Below, one piece after another: positions 1 to 6,290 of a DNA stretch of 13,462 nucleotides. The notes under the pieces were generated by a model. The model had not been told where the DNA came from, searched no databases, and worked only from the letters and a program-made list of their open reading frames with translations. Made by a program: the position numbers and the translations under genes. Origin of the DNA: Chloroflexota bacterium. GTDB lineage: Bacteria; Chloroflexota; Limnocylindria; P2-11E. Location: NCBI GenBank assembly GCA_005881085.1, contig VBGU01000072.1, positions 1 to 13,462 of the forward strand. The letters run 5' to 3'. Each line of letters begins with the position of its first letter. The stretch's first letter is position 1.

Positions 1-1
1 C

Positions 2-1129
2 GGCACGAGCGAAGTCGAGGCGGGCGTCCGGCGCCAGGCCGAGGCCGCGATCGAAGAGGCCGACGTCGTCATGTTCGTGGTCGACGCGCAATCCGGGATC
101 CTCCCGGTCGAGCACGACGTCGCGGACCGCCTGCGCCGAAGCCGGAAGCCGGTGGTGATGGCCGCGAACAAATCCGAGTCCTGGAAGACGGAGGCGCAGG
201 CCGCGGAGTTCTACGAGCTCGGGCTTGGCGAGCTTCATACGGTGTCCGCGCTCCAGGGCATCGGGACGGGCGACCTCCTCGATGCGGTGGTCGCGAAGCT
301 GCCGCCGCCGAGCGAAGACGAGACCGACGCGGACGAGGCGCGCATCGCCATCGTCGGACGCCCGAATGTCGGCAAGTCGAGCTTCCTGAACCGTCTTGCC
401 GGCGAGGAGCGTGCCGTGGTGAGCGAGATTCCCGGCACCACGCGCGATGCGATCGACACGGTCATCGAGCGCGAAGGCCGGCGCATCCGACTGATCGACA
501 CCGCGGGCATCAGGCGCCGCGGGCACATCGACGAGGGCATCGAGAAATTCGCTCTGCTGCGTACGGTCCGCGCACTCGAGCGGGCCGACGCCGCGATCCT
601 CATCACCGATGCGACCGAGGGCATCACTGCTCAGGATTTGCACATTGCGGGCTATGCACTCGAGGCGTATATCGGCCTCGTGCTCGCGGTGAACAAGTGG
701 GATCTCGTCGCGCGCAGCCCTGAGACGACGGCGGCCGTTGAGAGCGAGATCTCGCGGGAATTCCAGTTCGCGCCGTGGATGGATCACCGGCTGGTATCGG
801 CCAAAACCGGCCGCGGGGTCGAGGATGCGCTGAACGCCGCCGTCGCGGTCGTCGACGAGCGCAAGAGGCGGATCTCCACCGCCGACCTCCATCGCCTGCT
901 GACCGAAGCGGTGGCCGCCCATCCGCCGCCAAGTGATCGGAATGGCAAGGAGGTACGTTTTCATCACGTGACCCAGGCGAAGGGCCCGGCGCCGACGTTC
1001 GTGTTCTTCGTGGATCGCCCCGCGGCGGTGCACTTCTCCTACACGCGCTACCTCGAGAACCGGATCCGCGGGCGCTATGACTTCCACGGCACGCCGATCA
1101 AGATCGAGCTGCGTGGAGCCCGCGAGTGA
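2..1129 (+). CDS. der: Ribosome biogenesis GTPase Der (EngA), 5'-truncated
   Basis: Der is a tandem-GTPase protein that acts in maturation of the 50S ribosomal subunit in the cytoplasm. The frame is open from the window edge, and the residues before the first ATG (position 71) already read as Der (the stretch EADVVMFVVDAQSG spans that ATG), so the true start lies outside. About 376 residues are visible. They comprise the end of G domain 1, an acidic linker, G domain 2 with P-loop GRPNVGKSS (about 355-381), DTAGIR and NKWD, and the C-terminal KH-like domain ending in IKIELRGARE. The P-loop of G domain 1 is missing only because of the window edge. One oddity is that the G4 motif of domain 1 reads NKSE (167-178) where NKxD is usual. 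The stop overlaps the plsY start (GTGA). Family assignment is secure. Confidence 0.96.
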   Translation, partial: GTSEVEAGVRRQAEAAIEEADVVMFVVDAQSGILPVEHDVADRLRRSRKPVVMAANKSESWKTEAQAAEFYELGLGELHTVSALQGIGTGDLLDAVVAKLPPPSEDETDADEARIAIVGRPNVGKSSFLNRLAGEERAVVSEIPGTTRDAIDTVIEREGRRIRLIDTAGIRRRGHIDEGIEKFALLRTVRALERADAAILITDATEGITAQDLHIAGYALEAYIGLVLAVNKWDLVARSPETTAAVESEISREFQFAPWMDHRLVSAKTGRGVEDALNAAVAVVDERKRRISTADLHRLLTEAVAAHPPPSDRNGKEVRFHHVTQAKGPAPTFVFFVDRPAAVHFSYTRYLENRIRGRYDFHGTPIKIELRGARE

Positions 1130-1770
1130 TCGACTCGCCGGCCTCCGCGATCGCTCTGCTCATCGTCGGGCTCGTCGGATACCTCGTCGGCTCGATCTCG
1201 AGCGGCTACATCGTCGGTCGCATCTACCGAAACGTCGACCTGCGCAACGTCGGCTCCGGTTCCACCGGCGCGACGAACACATTCCGCACGCTTGGCACCG
1301 GGGCGGGCGTGCTCGTCGCCATCTTCGACATCCTGAAGGGTTCTCTGGCGGTCGTGTTCGCGCAGCTGGTATTCCCCGAGGGGAGCGGCGGACGTCCCCT
1401 GGCCGAAGCGACCGCCGCCGTGTTCGCGGTGACCGGACACTGCTGGCCGGTGACCCTCCGGGGACGCGGGGGGCGAGGCGTGGCGACCGGATTCGGCGCG
1501 CTTCTGTTCGTGGCGACGCCGGCATGGGCGTCGGCCGTCGCCTTCTTCGCGATCGCGCTCGCGCTGACGCGCATGGTGTCCGTCGGCTCACTCGCGTCGG
1601 TCATCGGCGCGCTGGTCGGCTATCTCCTTTTCTGCGCGACCGGGTGGCTGCACTTCAACTGGTGGACCCTCGCCTTCATCGTCATCGCCGGGACCGTCGT
1701 CTTCATCCGCCATAAGTCGAACATCGAGCGCATCGTTCGCGGGATCGAGCCGCGAGTCGGCACCTCATGA
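1126..1770 (+). CDS. plsY: Glycerol-3-phosphate acyltransferase PlsY
   Basis: PlsY is an integral membrane enzyme that transfers the acyl group of acyl-phosphate to sn-glycerol-3-phosphate, giving lysophosphatidic acid. The 214-residue protein has the usual length and several hydrophobic segments. Its motifs are recognisable: GSGSTGATN (canonical GSGNxGATN), GHCWPV (canonical GHxFPV), the glycine-rich RGGRGVATG (usually KGGKGVATG) and a C-terminal RHKSNIERI. Arginines replace the usual lysines in the phosphate-binding loop. I chose the GTG start at 1126 because it overlaps the der stop and has GGAG about 7 nt upstream. The next gene, gpsA, makes its substrate glycerol-3-phosphate, and the two are coupled through an ATGA overlap. 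Confidence 0.94.
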   Translation: MIDSPASAIALLIVGLVGYLVGSISSGYIVGRIYRNVDLRNVGSGSTGATNTFRTLGTGAGVLVAIFDILKGSLAVVFAQLVFPEGSGGRPLAEATAAVFAVTGHCWPVTLRGRGGRGVATGFGALLFVATPAWASAVAFFAIALALTRMVSVGSLASVIGALVGYLLFCATGWLHFNWWTLAFIVIAGTVVFIRHKSNIERIVRGIEPRVGTS

Positions 1771-2849
1771 CGGTGACCGTGCTCCAGGCGGGGTCCTGGG
1801 GCACGACGCTCGCGACCATCCTCGCGCGCGACGGTGGCAAGGATGTCGTTCTATGGGTCCGCGACGCGGCGCAGGCGAAGGAGATCGCGGCGCGACGCGA
1901 GAACCGCAAATACCTCGCGGGAATCCGCGTGCCTGACCGCGTGGAGGTGACCGCGGACCTCGAGCGCGCCATCGCGTCGGACGATCTCATCGTCGCGGCG
2001 CCGAGCCGAGGGGTTCGCGAGCTTCGCGACCGCGTGTCGCCGCTGCTCCGGAAAGGGCATCGCGTTCTCTCGGCGACGAAGGGGCTTGCCGAGGACGGCC
2101 GGCGCATGAGCCAGCTCTGGGGCGAGGTGCTCGCGCCGGATCGGGTCGCGGTTCTCTCCGGCCCGAACATCAGCCGGGAGATCGCCGCCGGTCTCCCGGC
2201 CCCGACGGTCATCGCGTCCGTCGACGCGGCGACCGCCCGTCATTTCCAATCGATCGTCGGCACGCCGATGTTCCGCGTGTACACGAACGCTGACGTCGTC
2301 GGCGTCGAGCTCTGCGGAGCGCTGAAGAACATCATCGCGCTAGGCGCCGGCGCGATCGACGGCATGGGCTACGGCGAGAACGCAAAAGCCGGGTTCGTAA
2401 CGCGGGGCCTCGCGGAGATCGCGCGCTACGGGTTCGCTGAGGGCGCGAACCCACTGACCGTCGCCGGTCTCGCGGGTTTCGGCGATCTCATCGCCACGTG
2501 CACGAGCACGTTCTCACGCAACCGCATGGTCGGAGAGATGCTGGCGAAGGGCGTCCCCGTGGGCGAGATCGCGGAGCGACTCGGCGGTCAGGTCGCCGAG
2601 GGCATGTCGACCGCCGGGGCGACCTACCGCGCGGCGGGAAAGCGCGGCGTCGTCATGCCCATCACGGAGCAGACACACCTCGTCCTCAGCGAAGGCAAGC
2701 CAATCCGAGAAGCCATGCGGGACCTCATGGACCGGGAGCAAGGCGAGGAGGTCGCCGGTCCGCTTGCCGAGATCTCCCACCTTCTTGCAACCTTCGCGGC
2801 GGCCCAACGTGAGGAGTCGGCCACCGGCCCCCGGGGCAGGGGCCCCTGA
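1767..2849 (+). CDS. gpsA: Glycerol-3-phosphate dehydrogenase [NAD(P)+], GpsA
   Basis: GpsA reduces dihydroxyacetone phosphate to sn-glycerol-3-phosphate with NAD(P)H in the cytoplasm, supplying PlsY. The 360 residues include an N-terminal Rossmann fold, SATKGL (102-107), SGPNISREIAAGLP, GALKNIIALGAG with the catalytic lysine K187, TRGLAEIAR, and GLAGFGDLIATCTS (from 234). The dinucleotide loop reads QAGSWGT, so the first glycine of the GxGxxG motif is replaced by Gln7 (codon 1785-1787). The tail after AAQREES is unlike the family and is encoded by G/C-rich palindromic DNA (2825-2863). The start ATG overlaps the plsY stop by four bases, and there is no clear Shine-Dalgarno sequence, so translational coupling is likely. 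Confidence 0.95.
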   Translation: MTVTVLQAGSWGTTLATILARDGGKDVVLWVRDAAQAKEIAARRENRKYLAGIRVPDRVEVTADLERAIASDDLIVAAPSRGVRELRDRVSPLLRKGHRVLSATKGLAEDGRRMSQLWGEVLAPDRVAVLSGPNISREIAAGLPAPTVIASVDAATARHFQSIVGTPMFRVYTNADVVGVELCGALKNIIALGAGAIDGMGYGENAKAGFVTRGLAEIARYGFAEGANPLTVAGLAGFGDLIATCTSTFSRNRMVGEMLAKGVPVGEIAERLGGQVAEGMSTAGATYRAAGKRGVVMPITEQTHLVLSEGKPIREAMRDLMDREQGEEVAGPLAEISHLLATFAAAQREESATGPRGRGP

Positions 2850-2863
2850 TGGGGTGGGGGCCC
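2840..2863 (+). terminator. G/C hairpin over the gpsA stop, possible terminator
   Basis: GGGCCCC (2840-2846) pairs with GGGGCCC (2857-2863) around a 10-nt loop that contains the gpsA stop codon. An overlapping alternative stem, GGCCCC/GGGGCC, exists at 2826-2844. No T tract follows, so intrinsic termination is uncertain. The position between gpsA and an unrelated gene with its own promoter-like element fits a transcription boundary. Confidence 0.3.
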
Positions 2864-2867
2864 AAGC

Positions 2868-2880
2868 GAACATAGAGGCG
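2868..2880 (+). promoter_or_regulatory. Candidate -10 element for a leaderless transcript
   Basis: GAACAT (2868-2873) lies exactly six bases before the GTG start at 2880, the spacing expected when transcription begins at the start codon. The same arrangement, TAACAT-N6-GTG, occurs before the gene at 5196. The hexamer is a poor match to TATAAT, and no convincing -35 was seen, so this call rests mainly on the parallel. Confidence 0.3.
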
Positions 2881-4373
2881 TGACCTCCCGGCGCCGTCCG
2901 TTCCTCGCCCTCTTAGCCGCCGTCGCCGTCGCGTGCCAGGCGAGCGCGCCGCCCGCATCGGACGCTCCGTCGCTGTCGTCGGCTTCCGTTCGCACCCTGG
3001 CCGTTGTGGTCTCGGCCGCTGCCGGGGCGCCGGTGGTCGGCGCCAACGTGTGCGCGTTCACGCTCGCGGGCACGCGGAGCGGTTGCGTTGAAACGAGCGC
3101 TTCTGGGACCGCGCGGTTGCAGCTTCGCCCCGGTGCCTACTCGGTGCTGGTGACCCCGGCCGCTTCGACGCGGCTCGCTGAGGGGAGGACGTGGGCCGAT
3201 GTGCTCGACGCTGACGCGACGAGCGTCGTGCAGCTCGATCCGCATTCGAGGATCAACGGCATCGTGAAGGACGAGCGCGGTGCGGCGGTCGTCGACGCCG
3301 AGGTCTGCGCGCACCCTCCGCTGGCAATCGCGTCGCCGACTTGCGCGCGCACCGCCGCGGAAGGCAAGTTCTCGATCGACGTCCGCTCCGACGTGTACAA
3401 GCTCGACGTCACCGGACCGCCTGGCGGGAAGCTGATCGCGCAGTGGGCGAGCGGACGGCTTTCCAGCGGCGACGCCGATCTCGTCGATGTGCGTTCCGCG
3501 GACGCGGATGGCATCGGCGTCACGATGATCAAGGGCGTTCTGCTGAGCGGTGTGGTGCGCGGGCCGAGCGGCGCGATCGAGGGCGCGCAGGTCTGCACGA
3601 GGACCCTCGCGGCGCCCCTCCCGTGGGACTGCGTCCGCACGAACAAGAAGGGTTCATACCTGGCGCTCATGGAGCCCGGCCGGTACTTCATGTGGACCGT
3701 CCCGCCCGACAACGTTCGCCTCGTCGCGCAGTGGTACGACGACGTCCTCGAGGGCGTCGACACGACGGACATCGCCATGGACAGCGATCGTCAGATCGAC
3801 GTCGAGCTGCATCCCGGACCGCAGCTACGAGGCAAGGTCACCACGACCGACGGCGTGCCGGTCGGCGGCGCTTTTGTGTGCGTCGACACGCGATTCCCGA
3901 CCGGACGCATCTGCCGGCCGACCGCCGCCGACGGGTCCTACACGGTCACGACTCGCCCGCAGACGTACACGGTCCAGGTCCTCGCTCCGCCGGAGAGCGA
4001 TCTGATCAACGAGTTCTGGCTTCGCAAGCGCACGTGGGTCGACGCCAACGACATCGGCCTGGGCAACGCCGACCGCACGCTCGATCTCACGCTGCGCAAG
4101 GGGGTGCGGGTGTCCGGCGTCATCCGCGATACGCGAGGCGTGCCCCTCGAGGGCGCGACGATCAACCTGAACGACGCCGACGGACCGCTGATCGGAACCG
4201 ACACCGACATCAGCGGGAGCTACCACATGGTCGTTCCGCCGGGCACCTACCAGGTCGAAGTCTTCGCTCCATTTCGCGGCGAGCGCGGCGACCTTCTCTC
4301 GCGGCCGCCCCGGGAGCTCGTGGTCAACGGCTACATCAACTATGACGTGGTGCTCGAGGATGCCAATCCCTGA
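2880..4373 (+). CDS. Putative lipoprotein with five CarboxypepD_reg-like repeats
   Basis: This 497-residue protein is probably exported. It has RRR, a hydrophobic stretch and then VAC-Q with C19, a lipobox-like site whose -3 Ala is not ideal, followed by a Ser/Ala/Pro-rich linker. The rest is five repeats of about 85-100 residues resembling carboxypeptidase regulatory-like beta-sandwich domains: G-V-V, G-A-x-V-C, a second C, then T-x-x-x-G-x-Y and Y-x-V-x-V. Their GA-x cores lie near residues 54, 139, 235, 329 and 424. Repeats 1 to 4 each carry a cysteine pair 10 or 11 residues apart (C58/C69, C143/C155, C239/C251, C334/C345); repeat 5 has none. Between repeats there are W-rich linkers such as AQWYDDVLEGVDTTDI. 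No catalytic domain is visible. Function is unknown; surface or cell-wall binding is only an inference. The GTG start is chosen because it directly precedes the signal-like sequence. Confidence 0.75.
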   Translation: MTSRRRPFLALLAAVAVACQASAPPASDAPSLSSASVRTLAVVVSAAAGAPVVGANVCAFTLAGTRSGCVETSASGTARLQLRPGAYSVLVTPAASTRLAEGRTWADVLDADATSVVQLDPHSRINGIVKDERGAAVVDAEVCAHPPLAIASPTCARTAAEGKFSIDVRSDVYKLDVTGPPGGKLIAQWASGRLSSGDADLVDVRSADADGIGVTMIKGVLLSGVVRGPSGAIEGAQVCTRTLAAPLPWDCVRTNKKGSYLALMEPGRYFMWTVPPDNVRLVAQWYDDVLEGVDTTDIAMDSDRQIDVELHPGPQLRGKVTTTDGVPVGGAFVCVDTRFPTGRICRPTAADGSYTVTTRPQTYTVQVLAPPESDLINEFWLRKRTWVDANDIGLGNADRTLDLTLRKGVRVSGVIRDTRGVPLEGATINLNDADGPLIGTDTDISGSYHMVVPPGTYQVEVFAPFRGERGDLLSRPPRELVVNGYINYDVVLEDANP

Positions 4374-4377
4374 GTCG

Positions 4378-4386
4378 TGATACAAC
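4378..4386 (+). promoter_or_regulatory. Candidate extended -10 promoter of sodN
   Basis: TGATACAAC fits an extended -10 box (TGnTATAAT) with four of six hexamer matches. It lies 31 bp before the sodN ATG in the only non-coding gap here (4374-4417). No good -35 is present. A purine-rich Shine-Dalgarno sequence (GGGGGA, 4406-4411) follows, 6 nt before the ATG. Confidence 0.35.
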
Positions 4387-4417
4387 GGACAGGCACTCAA
4401 CAAATGGGGGAAAAGTC

Positions 4418-4855
4418 ATGTTCTTAACACGCCTTTTGAAGCCGACCGTCACTGCCTCGGCCCACTGCGACCTGCCGTGCGGTGTCTATGACCCCGAGCA
4501 GGCGCGCATCGAAGCGGAGTCTTGCTACAAGATCATCGAGAAGTACAACGCGTCGAGCGACGAGCAGTTCAAGACCCGTGCGATCGTCATCAAAGAGGAG
4601 CGGGCCGAGCTCGCCAAGCACCACATCGACGTCCTCTGGAGCGACTACTTCAAGCCCGAGCACGTCCAGAAGTACCCCGAGATCACCGAGCTCTGCTGGA
4701 AGGCGGCGAAGCAGTGCTCCAAGGTCAAGGGCTCGCTTGACCTCGCCGAGGCCAAGACCCTTCTCGACATGATCGACAAGATCGCGGACGTCTGGACCAA
4801 GGCCGGCGGTCCCCAGGCGACGCGAGTCGCGAAGTTGGCCGCAGCCCGGGCCTAG
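4418..4855 (+). CDS. sodN: Nickel superoxide dismutase SodN precursor
   Basis: SodN disproportionates superoxide using a single nickel ion. The 145-residue precursor has a 15-residue propeptide (MFLTRLLKPTVTASA), then the nickel hook HCDLPCGVYDP at residues 16-26. Removal of the propeptide exposes His16 as the new N-terminus. In the family the ligands are the amine and imidazole of this His plus two Cys thiolates, here C17 and C21, and all are present along with Asp18 and Tyr24. The remaining 120 residues are the expected helical bundle (EELAKHHIDVLWSDYFKP-type core). The propeptide is not a secretion signal, so the enzyme is expected in the cytoplasm. The processing peptidase sodX follows immediately in the same reading frame, 6 nt after the TAG stop. 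The ATG has a good Shine-Dalgarno sequence. Confidence 0.96.
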   Translation: MFLTRLLKPTVTASAHCDLPCGVYDPEQARIEAESCYKIIEKYNASSDEQFKTRAIVIKEERAELAKHHIDVLWSDYFKPEHVQKYPEITELCWKAAKQCSKVKGSLDLAEAKTLLDMIDKIADVWTKAGGPQATRVAKLAAARA

Positions 4856-4861
4856 ATCGTC

Positions 4862-5173
4862 TTGCTCCAGCGCGTCGCGGTGACGGGCCGAAGCATGGAG
4901 CCCGCGCTCCGCGCCGGCGACTGGATCGTCGTGTCGACCCTGTCACGCGCGCCCCGGGTCGGGGAGATCGTCCTTGTCCGCGACCCGCGCGACGGGGAGA
5001 ACGTCATGCTGAAGCGCGTCGCCGCCGTGGCCGACGGGGCCTGCACCGTGCTCGGTGACTGCCCCGAGGGGAGCACGGATAGCAGGACGTTCGGCCAGGT
5101 ACCGCTCGCGAACGTGCTCGGCCGAGCGATCTTCCGTTATGGGCCGATCGGCCGGATCGGCTGGCTTTGGTGA
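4862..5173 (+). CDS. sodX: NiSOD maturation protease SodX (S26 family)
   Basis: This is a small signal-peptidase-like serine protease expected to cut the SodN propeptide so that the His-Cys nickel hook becomes N-terminal. The 103 residues contain the S26 box GRSMEP with nucleophile S11, a second block GDWIVVS, and VMLKRV with the general-base lysine K51, then LGDCPEGSTDSR. The protein begins only ten residues before the serine, so the N-terminal membrane anchor of LepB is absent, consistent with a cytoplasmic substrate. The in-frame TAG of sodN at 4853 rules out a longer start. TTG at 4862 is the earliest candidate; GTG at 4880 would leave very little before the catalytic serine. There is no Shine-Dalgarno sequence, so reinitiation after sodN is likely. 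Confidence 0.9.
   Translation: MLQRVAVTGRSMEPALRAGDWIVVSTLSRAPRVGEIVLVRDPRDGENVMLKRVAAVADGACTVLGDCPEGSTDSRTFGQVPLANVLGRAIFRYGPIGRIGWLW
5142..5162 (+). terminator. Hairpin at the end of sodX, possible terminator or attenuator
   Basis: GCCGATC (5143-5149) pairs with GATCGGC (5155-5161) around a five-base loop; a G-U pair can extend the stem by one. The following bases, GGCTTTGGTGATGTTCTT, are mildly T-rich. The hairpin lies within the last codons of sodX, just before a promoter-like element for the next gene, so it may end or attenuate the sod transcript. Confidence 0.3.
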
Positions 5174-5183
5174 TGTTCTTCCG

Positions 5184-5196
5184 TAACATGAACGTG
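5184..5196 (+). promoter_or_regulatory. Candidate -10 element for a leaderless transcript of the gas vesicle block
   Basis: TAACAT (5184-5189) fits the TANNNT -10 pattern and is followed by exactly six bases and the GTG start at 5196. No Shine-Dalgarno sequence precedes that GTG, which is what a leaderless mRNA would show. The same layout appears before 2880. No convincing -35 was seen. Confidence 0.4.
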
Positions 5197-5483
5197 TGGC
5201 GGTGGTTGTTTGCGCGCGCTGCGGACAGGAGCGCGATGGCGCGGGCAAAGTAGGGCTTCCCGGCTCGCTCGGGGCGGAGATCGAGGCGCGGATCTGCCGC
5301 GAGTGCTGGACAGAGTGGCTCAGCACGCAAATACGGGTCATCAATCACTATGGCCTGCGCCCAGCGCAACGCGAGGACCGAGACAAGCTCTACGAGCTCA
5401 CGCGTGAGTTCTTGCAGCTCGCCGCCCCGGCCGGAGCGGTCGGGGGCCGGGGGGCGGAGCCCCCCGACGCGTCGGAGGTCTGA
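5196..5483 (+). CDS. YggX-like Fe(2+)-trafficking / oxidative damage protection protein
   Basis: The 95-residue protein matches the YggX pattern: LPGSLGAEIEARI, then ECWTEWLSTQIRVINHYGL, then an R-x-x-L helix ending near REFLQ (about residues 21-79). YggX proteins are small cytoplasmic proteins tied to iron handling and protection of Fe-S clusters under oxidative stress. Unlike the E. coli protein, this one carries two CxxC pairs (C6/C9 and C34/C37), which could bind zinc or iron. The last 15 or so residues (AVGGRGAEPPDASEV) are encoded by a palindromic repeat and are not part of the family fold. GTG 5196 is the first start after an in-frame TAA at 5184. The stop overlaps the next ATG by one base. 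Its position beside sodN/sodX supports an oxidative-stress role. Confidence 0.72.
   Translation: MAVVVCARCGQERDGAGKVGLPGSLGAEIEARICRECWTEWLSTQIRVINHYGLRPAQREDRDKLYELTREFLQLAAPAGAVGGRGAEPPDASEV
5438..5467 (+). repeat. Dispersed palindromic repeat, copy 1
   Basis: This is a 30-base element with a hairpin core GGGGGGCGGAGCCCCCC (7-bp stem, 3-base loop). It matches the reverse complement of 8283-8312 at 27 of 30 positions. It sits at the 3' end of the YggX-like gene and encodes its non-conserved tail. Confidence 0.8.
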
Positions 5484-5719
5484 TGGGGTCGACGATCGCG
5501 ACGACGGCCACGGGCGAATCGAACGGTTCGAGCGGTGTGTACGTGTATTGCATCATCGAGTGCGGCGAGCCGCGCACCTTCGGCAAGATCGGGATCGGCG
5601 GCCGCGGCGATGACGTGTTCACGGTGCATTACCGCGACCTCGCGGCCGTCGTGAGCCGCGCCGCGCTCCAGGTCTACGACCCGACCCGTGAGAACGCGCT
5701 CACCCACGCGAGGTTGTGA
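5483..5719 (+). CDS. gvpF: GvpF/GvpL family gas vesicle protein, N-terminal part (split gene)
   Basis: GvpF/L proteins are accessory gas vesicle proteins thought to bind GvpA and act in shell assembly. The 78-residue frame holds a Gly/Ser/Thr leader and then the GvpF N-terminal domain: GVYVYCIIE, FGKIGIGGRGDDV, VHYRDLAAVVS and YDPTRENALTHARL. It stops at TGA 5717-5719, just before the last strand of that domain. The missing continuation (VPMSFGT onward) is in another frame starting at 5716. The ATG at 5483 has GGAGG 4 nt upstream and overlaps the preceding stop by one base. Either a one-base (or few-base) deletion or sequencing error broke one gvpF, or the protein is made in two coupled pieces. 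Confidence 0.85.
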   Translation: MGSTIATTATGESNGSSGVYVYCIIECGEPRTFGKIGIGGRGDDVFTVHYRDLAAVVSRAALQVYDPTRENALTHARL

Positions 5720-6285
5720 TGATCGACAATGGCTTCACCCCCGTGCCGATGAGCTTCGGCACGCTCTTCAAGACCGAAGAGGACACCACCGAGTTCCTCA
5801 AAGACACGTACGACGCCCTCCGCGACGTTCTCCTGAAGATGAAGGACAAGCTCGAGTTCGGCCTGAAGGTCAACTGGGACCGCGAGTCGGTGCTCGGCGA
5901 GATCGAGCAGGAGAACGAGGAGCTGCGGCGCCTCAAAGCCGAGATCGAATCGAACCAGCAGACGTCGACCTATTTCGCGCGGATGCAGCTCGGCCGGCTC
6001 GTCGAGCAGGCGCTCGCGGACAAGGCGGACTCTTACGTGCGCGAGATCTACCAGGAGCTGCAGGGCGCCGCGATCGCGTCGCGATCGAACAAAGTGATCG
6101 GCGACAAGATGATCATGAATGCCGCGTTCCTGGTCGGGCGAGACAAGCAGGATCAGTTCGATCAGAAAGTGCACGAGATCGGGAAGCGGTACGAGGGAAA
6201 GCTCAGCTTCAAATACACGGGTCCATGGCCCCCGTATAACTTCGTGACGATCCGACTCCAGCTCGAGCGATCGGCCAGCGTGTAG
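5716..6285 (+). CDS. gvpF: GvpF/GvpL family gas vesicle protein, C-terminal part (split gene)
   Basis: The 189-residue frame continues the GvpF interrupted at 5719. It starts with VPMSFGTLFKTEED, the conserved end of the N-terminal domain, runs through a helical segment (LEFGLKVNWDRESV, then a Glu-rich coiled-coil-like part, residues about 60-80), and ends in the family signature YTGPWPPYNFV. Initiation could occur at GTG 5716, overlapping the upstream TGA, or ATG 5719; GAGG at 5710-5713 is well placed for the ATG. Without the N-terminal part the first domain lacks most of its strands, so function as a lone protein is doubtful. Together the two halves give about 267 residues, the normal size of a GvpF. 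Confidence 0.87.
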   Translation: MMIDNGFTPVPMSFGTLFKTEEDTTEFLKDTYDALRDVLLKMKDKLEFGLKVNWDRESVLGEIEQENEELRRLKAEIESNQQTSTYFARMQLGRLVEQALADKADSYVREIYQELQGAAIASRSNKVIGDKMIMNAAFLVGRDKQDQFDQKVHEIGKRYEGKLSFKYTGPWPPYNFVTIRLQLERSASV

Positions 6286-6290
6286 GTCCG

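Noticed and set aside
71..73. ATG 71 as the start of der
   Set aside because: The frame is open to the window edge and the preceding residues (TSEVEAGVRRQAEAAIEEAD) already match Der, so it is an internal methionine of a truncated gene.
2821..2863. Third copy of the dispersed palindrome at the gpsA end
   Set aside because: It is also G/C-palindromic and codes a non-conserved tail, but it does not align with the 30-nt element beyond short G runs.
3341..4345. 334-codon plus-strand frame overlapping the repeat lipoprotein
   Set aside because: Its product is Arg/Gly/His-rich low-complexity sequence, typical of a shadow frame, whereas the other frame has regular repeats and a signal sequence.
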